Shown here: piece after piece, positions 53,585 to 61,200 of the stretch | Numbering within the stretch: position 1 is the first letter of the stretch | Layout: every line of letters starts with the position of its first letter | Source of the DNA: Lanius collurio | Lineage: Eukaryota > Chordata > Aves > Passeriformes > Laniidae | NCBI GenBank assembly: GCA_020086605.1 | Contig: JACBWW010000046.1 | Location: 6,307,354 to 6,371,353 of the forward strand | DNA length: 64,000 nucleotides | Direction: 5' to 3' | Translations under genes and position numbers: made by a program | The notes under the pieces: model-generated | Databases searched by the model: none | The model's input: only the letters and a program-made list of their open reading frames with translations | Told to the model about the DNA's origin: nothing

Positions 53585-53686
53585 CTGGAAGGACAAAGCG
53601 CCGGGAAGGCGGCGGCTTCAGTGCAGGCCGCACTCCCTCCTTCCCTCCCCGCCCTGCCCGCCAGCCTCCGCCCGCCGCCGGCTCAC
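53585..53686 (-). other. Candidate 102-bp intron in the STK26 5' UTR
   Basis: On the minus strand CGAG|GTGAGC at 53687/53686 looks like a donor, and CTTTGTCCTTCCAG|GCC at 53585/53584 like an acceptor. Together they would define a very short GC-rich intron separating a noncoding first exon from the ATG exon. If retained, the ATG frame remains open through much of it. This rests on splice-site sequence only. Confidence 0.35.
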
Positions 53687-54070
53687 CTCGCGGCCGCGGG
53701 GCTGCGCTGCGCGAAGGGCGGGCGGGGGTCGCTAGCGCCGCTGTCCCCTGCCCGCCGGGCTCCCCGCAGCGGCCCTGCCCATGCCCCGGTCCCGGCGCGG
53801 GGGCGGCTGCTCGGGAACCCCGGGGTGACGGCTCTCGGCGCGGCCGAGGCTATCTCAGAGCGCCATAACGTGCTCCGACTACAGGCGGCGGCTGCTGTGC
53901 GGTAACTGCTTCCTTCTCGGCCCCGGCCTCGCGGGGCGGAGCCGCCTCACGGCCCCGGCGTCACAGTGCCCGCCTCCTTGGGCGGGCCAGGACCGGGGCA
54001 TGGCGGGGGGAGGGGTGGTGGGGACGGCCCTGCGTCAGCACACCGAGGGCTTGGGTTGTGGACGTCCTCG

Positions 54071-54590
54071 CTGTCACAGAATCACCAACAAATATGTTGG
54101 AAAAGGCTTCTGAGGTCATCAAATCCAACCTATGGCCCAACACCACCTTGTCAACCGGACAATGGCACTGAGTGCCACGTTCAGCCTTTCCTTTACGGTA
54201 TGTTGACTCTACCGGGCAGCCTGTTCCAATGTCTAATCACCCTTTCTGTGAAGAAATTATTTAAAATGTCCAACCTAACCCGCCCCCTCCGGCGCAGCTA
54301 AGACTTTGTCCCCTTGTCCTGTTGCTAGTTCCCTGAGAGAAGAGCCCTACACCTACTTGGCTATACCTTCCTGTCAGAGAGTTGCACAGAACAATAAGGT
54401 CCTCCCTTAGTGTCCTTTGTCCAGGCCAAACACCCCCAGTTCCCTCACGGGCTCCTCATCGGACTTGTGCTCCAGATGCTTCACCAGTTCTGTTGCTCTT
54501 CTCTGCACCTGCTCCAGCACCTCAATGTGTTTCTGAATTGAGAGGCCCAGAACTGGATACAGCACTCTAGGTGTGGTCTCACCGGTGGCA
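54071..54590 (-). mobile_element. CR1 LINE, 5'-truncated 3' end
   Basis: Read on the minus strand the segment contains the well-known CR1 3' region: GAGACCACACCTAGAGTGCT, CCAGTTCTGGGCCTCTCAAT, TGGAGCAGGTGCAGAGAAGA, and TTGGATTTGATGACCTCAGA before the end TTCTGTGACAG. It is about 520 bp, with no intact reverse-transcriptase frame, so it is a dead, 5'-truncated copy. It lies just upstream of the STK26 CpG island. Confidence 0.92.
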
Positions 54591-55739
54591 ATGCCAACCC
54601 CTCAGGCACTACCATGGGGTCCCATCTGCACAGTCACAGCAGTTTCTCCCTGGCCCCTGTGCCCCCAACACCCCATAACCCCTGTATCCCTGGCTCCTGG
54701 AGACACAGGGTGCAATTAATTGAGGGGATATTTGATGGGGTTTACTTGCTTTTGTGACAAAAGTGGTGGTGTCTTCTTGTCTCAGGGGTGCTTCTGGCAG
54801 CCAGATGCAGCGGAGGTGTTGACGGCAGGTCCAGCTCCTCTCTGGAGGTTCAGCTCCCAGTTCAGGGTCGTTGGCTCTTTCTTGGCTCACCAGGAGTGTT
54901 CCCCCTCCTTGGCCAGCTCTCTCCACCTTCTACCGGCTGCTGCAGGGCTCTCCCTACCTGCACCTCTGTCCCTCACCATTACCTGCTTTTCTGATGAGGT
55001 GAGCTGCCCCCAACATTCTACCAGGGCTTGGAGAGGGGAAAATAACAGTGTTTAGAAAGTTACTTTTTTTCCCATTCATGCATAAGTCACCTATTCACAT
55101 GGGTGATTCATGTTCCTATACAGGAAATTTGCCCAGTTACTCAAGCAAAACTCAAATTGACATCTTTTATGGCACTGGTTTTCCCTGCAGCTCTCTCAGC
55201 AAGAGTATAGAAATCACATGGATCCATCACAAATATCCTCATGGGTATGCAAGGACTTCCCTCAAGTTCATAGGTTTCTAGGTGTAAAAACCAATAAAAA
55301 GTAAGGTAAGCTGGAGGTGTTGGATTGCTGGGCATACCAGAGCTATCCTGCTGAGAGGGTGGGTCCCTTCAGAAAGGATGTGACAGTAGGCGGTCTCTCT
55401 CCTCTAGGACTCAGAAGAATGTTGCACTGTGGCAAGGAAGACAAAACACCTCTGTTTAAGGTAAGGTTGTGCTAAAATAGGCTGAAGCCAAGAATTTCAA
55501 ACGTAGGCAATCTTTCCATCCTTCACTCACTGTGGTTTAAACCAAAAAGCAAACAGTAATGTTTGTTAAGGACGAGCTTGTGGGTTAAAGTGGAATACTT
55601 TTTTCCAACTTGCCAGTTTGTTAAGCCTTTACTGTTGCTAAAATATTTACTTTCTTCTGCACCTTTTTTAAAAAAACAGCATGACTTTAAAAGGCTTCTG
55701 TGTGCTAGTTATACATCTAAGTTACTTACGAGCCTACCT
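54591..55739. other. Intergenic stretch between CR1 and the provirus
   Basis: I see no gene or recognisable mobile element. Its right end is the pre-insertion target, CTACCT, at 55734-55739. Confidence 0.55.
55734..55739 (+). repeat. Target-site duplication, left copy
   Basis: CTACCT directly before the left LTR, identical to 58234-58239 directly after the right LTR. A 6-bp duplication is typical of alpha- and betaretrovirus-type integration. Confidence 0.9.
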
Positions 55740-56038
55740 TGTTGTAGTGCGGGGAATCCTTAAAACAATATATAAGATAGTGATGGACTTGGAAGGAAAG
55801 ATGAAGCAGTATTTTTGTAGATATTCAGGGATTATTTTATTCCTCCAGCCGCATGGCTGGAGTTCCCAGGCCGACTCCCAGTCATGGGACCCTCCTCTCT
55901 TCCCCGAGCCCCAGGCACACACACCAACCCAATCAGGATCAGGTATGGGGCACACGTGACATGGGGACAGGAACACGGACAGACCCGTACCCTGCAGGGT
56001 CCCTCCCCCTGGGGATTTCAGGGAGAGGCACCTCCACA
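55740..56038 (-). repeat. 3' LTR of the Y-box provirus
   Basis: On the minus strand it runs TGTGGAGGTGCCTCTCCC ... GCACTACAACA. It contains an E-box CACGTG at 55953-55958 and AATAAA in GGAGGAATAAAATAATCC, about 115 bases before the end. It differs from the 5' LTR by about 20 substitutions and small indels. Confidence 0.9.
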
Positions 56039-56056
56039 ATTCACCCTTTCTTATTA
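56039..56056 (-). other. Polypurine tract of the provirus
   Basis: On the minus strand AATAAGAAAGGGTGAAT directly precedes the TG of the 3' LTR, as expected for the plus-strand primer site of a retrovirus. It is slightly imperfect, with pyrimidines inside. Confidence 0.6.
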
Positions 56057-56250
56057 AATAAAATAACATTGGAAACAGTTGGATAAACAACAAAACAATT
56101 TCAAAGGAAAGGAAGCCACTATCTTGAGTCCCTAAATGTCCAAACAGATTTTCTTTGGAGCATCAGAAGGGAGACAGGACTTGAGCATGCTTCAGATGGA
56201 AACTGAGGGATTTTCCATTTTGTACCTGTTGGAATCTTAGTAAATGACGG

Positions 56251-57530
56251 TTAATTTCTTCCCTCCCTCCTTTTCATCCCCCCCATTGGCATTGCAAAGG
56301 GATTAATGGCATATGAAAAAGACTGGTTTTGTGAGGGGTACCAGAAAGGCAGATTTGGGCTGGGCATATATGGGAGATAAAGGGGCATGGGATAAAAGGA
56401 GAAGGTGACATAGGGGAAAGGATAGGGATTATGGGGATATTGTCTAGCATATCTACTGCCTTTGACAGGGACAGCCCCAGGGCCTGTAACACATGCAGCC
56501 TGTGAGCCCTTCCTTCCTTGCACAATTTTAAATTCTACTCTTTCTCCTTCTTCTGAGCTTGGAACATCACTTTTGGGGTTATTTTTTACAATAGCAGACT
56601 TATGGACAAAAATACTTTCTCCAGTATCATTTTTCAACAAGAAACCATAATTTTTCTTTACATTATACCACTTTTTAGGGTTCCAAAAACCCTAGCTGCA
56701 ATAACCTTTTCATTTGTCAGAGTTCCTTTGTTCTTGCTTTCAGCTTTGCTTGCTCTCTCGTCAGAACTGCCGCAGCCGGGACCGCCAGGGCCGGGGCCGC
56801 CACCGCATTCTTGTCACGGGGTCTGGACTCCTCGGGATCGCGTGTGGGGCCGAGTGGGTCTGGTCAGGCCATGCTGGTGCACGCTGACCCTGCCAGCTGT
56901 TCCGCCATTGGCCCCCTCTGCACTGCTGCTTGGCGCTGTGCTCGCTACTCCTCTGGAGCTCTGCATGACTGCTCCATGCTTTCCAGGCGTTTGCACGGCT
57001 GCACGGCCGCGCCCTGGGAGGCATTCGCATGTTCATGGCTTCGTATCGCCGGCACTGCCACTGCTGCTGCTGCCATCGGCTGTGTGCCCGTCGGCTAGCA
57101 CAGTTTCCTTCTTGCCCCCACGCCCCTCTGGCTCTGCTCAGCGTGGCGCACCACGGTCGCCATAGCGACTGCCACAATTGCCACTGCCTTTCTCCGTGCG
57201 GGGCTTGGACTGTCGCTCGCCACGCGGCGCGGGGTGGCCATTGCTGGGACGCACCTTGGCCGCCACTGCCCTCGCCGCTGCCTCAGGGCGAACACCGCCA
57301 GGCCCACGCCGCCGCGTTGCTCCTGGCTCCATTCCCACCACCTCTGGTCTCCCTGCCGGCTCTGCTGCCGCTGTGCCGGGCCTCACTGGCTCTCCCACAC
57401 GCGGGAGCTCCCTCGCCGCCGCCCGCAATGCACCCGGCGCCCACGGCCGGGGCCGCGCGGTCTCCGGGGTGGTGGAGGAGCCCACTGCAACGCGCGCACT
57501 GCTCGACCACATGTTCGCTGCTAAAACCTC
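56251..57530 (-). pseudogene. Captured Y-box / cold-shock-domain coding sequence, broken
   Basis: The minus strand encodes a cold-shock domain of the Y-box family (YBX1/2/3 type, RNA and Y-box DNA binding) at about 56446-56715. Visible marks are KWYNVKKNYGF (RNP1-like, family KWFNVxxGYGF), SIFVHKSAI (RNP2-like, family VFVHQTAI), KNNP, ERVEFKIVQGRKGSQAA, and VTGPGAVPVKGSRYA, the Y-box-specific end of the domain. Upstream is a Gly/Pro-rich stretch (GGGPGPGGPG) and an acidic/basic linker, like a Y-box N-terminus, in a GC-rich block reaching about 57530. A 2-nt shift in the T run at 56672-56676 breaks the frame inside the first strand of the domain, and stops lie upstream. After the domain comes an unusual Pro/Tyr/Phe/Met-rich tail ending GGMKRREGRN at 56254, not the alternating basic/acidic repeats of host Y-box proteins. 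There are no introns. The source paralogue is not resolved. Confidence 0.8.
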
Positions 57531-57785
57531 AGCGGGACACAGCCAATATTGCTCAACAGTCTCTGAAATCAGGTAATACTCACGGAAATAGTCCTGCATC
57601 GGCATATTTTTTGATTCGGAAATTAACTGTGTCCAAACATTCTTCCCAAAGTCCTTGGTAGGAATCAACTTCCACGAAACATAGAAGAAGTTTTTAAACA
57701 GCCATGCCAAAAAGTGTCTTAATTCTTTCTGATCTTAAATTAAACTAAAATCTACATATTGCTGTTCCAGAACCTTTTTAAGTTA
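57531..57785 (-). pseudogene. Gag matrix-like remnant
   Basis: Just inside the 5' LTR side, the minus strand encodes a short helical, Trp/Tyr-rich segment (for example FLAWLFKNFFYVSWKLIP and YFREYYLISETVEQYW). Its position and pattern resemble the N-terminal matrix part of a retroviral Gag. One in-frame TAA (57735-57737) interrupts it. From 57710 the frame is open to 57138 and so passes without interruption from this segment into the GC-rich captured part. The Gag call rests on pattern and position, not on a database match. Confidence 0.45.
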
Positions 57786-57936
57786 AAGGTAAATGTCTCT
57801 TTGTGGTTCGGACAGCCATGAGTCCTTCCATGAGTCCTCCATCGTTCAGAGATGGGACAGCAAAACAAAAGCAAGAGATATGGAGAGTTACGAATTATGT
57901 TTTCCAGGGATCATTTGCCAGCATTTCTCTACCATT
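57786..57936 (-). other. Provirus leader between 5' LTR and Gag-like remnant
   Basis: About 150 bases of untranslated leader. The sequence next to the LTR, TGGTAGAGAAATGCTGGC, starts TGG two bases after the LTR as a primer-binding site should, but I do not recognise the matching nuclear tRNA 3' end. A packaging signal would lie here but cannot be seen. Confidence 0.5.
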
Positions 57937-58233
57937 TGTTGTAGTGCGGGGAATCCTTACAACAATATATAAGATAGCGATGGACTTGGAAGGAAAGATG
58001 AAGCAGTATTTTTGTAGATGTTCGGGGATTATTTTATTCCTTCAGCGCATGGCTGGAGTTCCCAGGCCGACTCCCAGTCATGGGACCCTGTTCTCTTTTC
58101 CCCAGGCCCCAGGCACACACCACCCAGTCAGGAACAGGTATGGGGCACACGTGACATGGGGACAGGGACAGGGACAGACCCGTACCCTGCAGGGTCCCTC
58201 CCCCTGGGGATTTCAGGGAGAGGCACCTCCACA
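57937..58233 (-). repeat. 5' LTR of the Y-box provirus
   Basis: On the minus strand it starts TGTGGAGGTGCCTCTCCC and ends GCACTACAACA. It has the E-box CACGTG at 58148-58153 and an AATAAA signal at the equivalent place to the other LTR. It would drive transcription towards STK26. Confidence 0.9.
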
Positions 58234-58239
58234 CTACCT
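58234..58239 (+). repeat. Target-site duplication, right copy
   Basis: CTACCT directly after the right LTR, identical to 55734-55739. Confidence 0.9.
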
Positions 58240-61200
58240 GGAGTTCATTTTAATGCTTGGAATGTTTAAGGTAAACCTTTCTGAAAGTTTATACCATATA
58301 TTTAAATTCAAAAGGGTTTTCTATTATAAACCTCTGGGAAGAAATGGGGATTTCTAAGGACCAAAAGCTTTCTTAATTATGTACAGCGGTTCAGCAAATA
58401 AGTGGATGAATATTCACTCATGGTACTTCTGATTCTTCTCAAACATATTTAAAACACTTCTCCTTCAACCTTTTAATAATCTTTAGAACATGAGCCCTGA
58501 AAAAATCCTGACAAATAAAATAGGATGATTTTTATTTCATACTGCTGCTGCATTGCAGACCTGCTGCTCCTCTTCTGGTCCTGAGGCTTTGCTTTTCTCT
58601 TTCTATCCATCTGTCACTTTCATTTTTCTACCCAGATTCCTGCTAATTGTTTATCTCAGCCTTGTCTTGAAGTTATATTCTCCCTCACATATTTTCTCCT
58701 TGTTTACTTTGTACCAGAGAATACTAGTTGCCAACCCATTCTTCCTATTTTGGGGCCATATACTAAGACTTATGGCCTTTTATGCATTTCTGACTTGCAT
58801 GCAGTTTAATGTAACATGAAAGGGACTGTAACAGATTTATTTAGGAGAGTTCTACTTCTGCTCTTGCAGGACAAATGTGAAGCATGTGATAAGGTATTCT
58901 CCCCAGCAATTTTATCTGTAGCTGTCTCCCACCCATGGCAGGTTGGCCAAAGGAACTGCAGTGAAAAAAACACAAAGGAAAAAGTCAGGTCAGAAAGCCC
59001 GGGAATGGCATGGTGAGCAAAGCCAGGGAGGAAAATCTGTCAGGGAATCTTAAGTAATCAGCTGGTCATGCAATGACTGAATCATTGAGCCAGGCTGTGA
59101 AGTGAGGTAGACTGGCACCATAACATCTAAGGAAAGGGCTGTAATATTGTATGCCCCTCTGTAATTAGCAAATTCTAGTTTGTGCATTAAGAAAGACAGA
59201 CGGTTAGTTGCTGAAATTGTTCTCTGAAAGACCTTCCCTGCTCCCTGCCAGCCTGCCCTTTAAATACCTGGTGCTGCTGTTTTCCAAGACTTAGAATGTG
59301 TCTATAATTCACGTAGGACAGCTCTCAAGTCCTTACAGTAGCGATGTGACCCAAGTCAGACCTTCAACTCTTTAATATTTTTAAACTACTATTTTTGTGT
59401 TGCTGGTGTGAAAATGCAATTATTTTTATATCAGAAGACTGCAGGGAGCTATCAAAACCGGAGTTTGGAGAGTGCCTGCACCATGTTAGTTGCTTTAGAC
59501 CTATCACAAAAAGTGGTAGAAATGTCTCTCAAACATTCAAACATAAATAAATAAAATGAAATTACTTAGAGTGCTAAGCAGAAAAATACTGCATTTTACA
59601 GACTCCAGGGGCTCCTCATAGTGATGTGCTGGGGGAAGAAATGGAACAGGTGTCTGATCTGGTTCTAGCAGAGCTGATGCAAACTCACACATCTCTCTAG
59701 AAAATATAATGCCCAGTTTCTATGTGTCAGGATAGATCTGGGTAATCCAAACCCTTCAGTGCCTCTGTAAAGTTCTGCTGGCTGGTGTTGCGCTGACCTG
59801 TGCTTGTGGTGACAATCTCATGTGATACATTTAAATGTAGCCACAATTCTCCTGCCTGGCACCTTTCTCTCAATACAAGCAGCACTGCTAAAGGGTTATT
59901 TCATAAAAGTGGAATACAGCATCTCAGACTGGTGACTTCCAACGCCTTTCATGCTTTTAAATTTGAAACAACTTGCCAAAGATGTTGTGGAAGTTAAAAG
60001 TTGATTGGGATTGGGGGGGGAGGGAAAGAACTATATATCTATTTTATTAATGAGAACATCAGGGATGTAAAAGGAAGAATTAAAATGTTTTTGTAAGGAT
60101 GTAATTTCTCAATTCTTTGACATAAATCAATCTCTGATTCACAGGCATTAGGGAAATTGCTTTGTCTTCAAGACAACTTATTTAGGACCTTCAGAATTTC
60201 CAGCACTGCCACTAGAAGATGCTGATACTCACTAACATGGGAGGTAAATGTAGTTCTTGTCAATCTCTTATTCCAACTTTGATATCTCTGTATCCAATAA
60301 ATAATTTAAAGTTATAGAGCCTTGCAGCTGGACTAGAAACAGTACCATAGTACATTCACTTCTGTTTACCACCTTCATTCCCATGCCCAGAATACATCTT
60401 GTCTCCCCTCATTCTCTAGTATTCTCAGTATCCCACCTTCCCCATAGCCTCTGTAGCTCTGGGTTCCCCCAGAGGAGGCAGCTTAGTTGTTCTGTAGGAC
60501 ACCAGGTGCATGGGGCTCCTGCAGCACAAATGGATTATTTAGATCATTCTGCTGTCAAAGTCTGCCAGTGCCAACTAAGTGTTAAAAAATAGGTATTTTC
60601 ATGTGATATAGCAAAAGTATGCATTTTCTCCAGAAGACAACAATGGCACATCCTTCACACAAGGATGATGCCTTCACCACATTCAGTCCTTTCTCAGAAG
60701 CAAGGGAGAAAAATTATATTTCTTAGCAGGGCAAAATTATACATCTTCTTGCAACCTTCCTCTTAGAAATGGCGGAACTATTTTTTAATTGACACTTCCT
60801 GTACTTTTAAGGAAAATAATCAGGCTGAGGTAAATGCCTAGGATGGAAAAGGTGGATGAAGGATGCTGGTTCACCATCTCTTTCAAATGTAAGGACTAAA
60901 GATCATTAAATCAAACAAGCAGATCCCAAGTTCAAAACAAACAAAAGAAGGCACTTCTTCAGACAGGGTGTAGTTAAGCTGGTGAACTATTTGCTACAGG
61001 CCAAAAATGACTGGACAGTTTAATGGAAGGAAAAAATCCCCCTAACACTGGGAAATACCGTTTATGAAACCAGCACCTCTGGTTGATGAAGTAGGCGTGC
61101 CGCAAATCCCCTCAGGCAAGTGCAAGCACTGCCCCTGCTCACTCCATTCTTAGCCACTTCCCTGAGTCCCTTCCACTGGCTCCAGCCAGAGATGGTGTGG

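Larger units (their letters stand above)
55740..58233 (-). mobile_element. Short defective endogenous retrovirus carrying a Y-box (cold-shock) sequence
   Basis: A complete LTR-internal-LTR unit of 2494 bp. Two direct repeats of 299 and 297 bp have TG...CA ends, and the unit is bounded by a perfect 6-bp duplication, CTACCT. The AATAAA polyadenylation signal in each LTR and a purine-rich tract (AAGAAAGGGTGAA) before the left LTR show that it is transcribed on the minus strand, so the right LTR is the 5' LTR. The 1.9-kb interior lacks pol and any recognisable env. It holds a Gag-matrix-like remnant, a GC-rich segment and a cold-shock-domain sequence. The LTRs differ at about 20 positions (around 93% identity by eye), so the insertion is not recent. 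No convincing tRNA primer site was identified. I interpret it as a replication-defective retrovirus that transduced a host Y-box cDNA. Confidence 0.85.

Noticed and set aside
56602..57661. Long plus-strand frames (187 and 210 codons) inside the provirus
   Set aside because: The LTR signals put the sense strand on minus, and the plus-strand frames are antisense shadows of the GC-rich captured segment.
57918..57935. TGGTAGAGAAATGCTGGC as a tRNA primer-binding site
   Set aside because: It is in the right place and starts TGG, but I cannot match it to the 3' end of any nuclear tRNA I know beyond the first six bases, so I do not name a primer.
58871..58891. Exon-like GACAAATGTGAAGCATGTGA between an AG and a GT
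   Set aside because: Only seven codons with no protein context and no neighbouring exon; likely chance.
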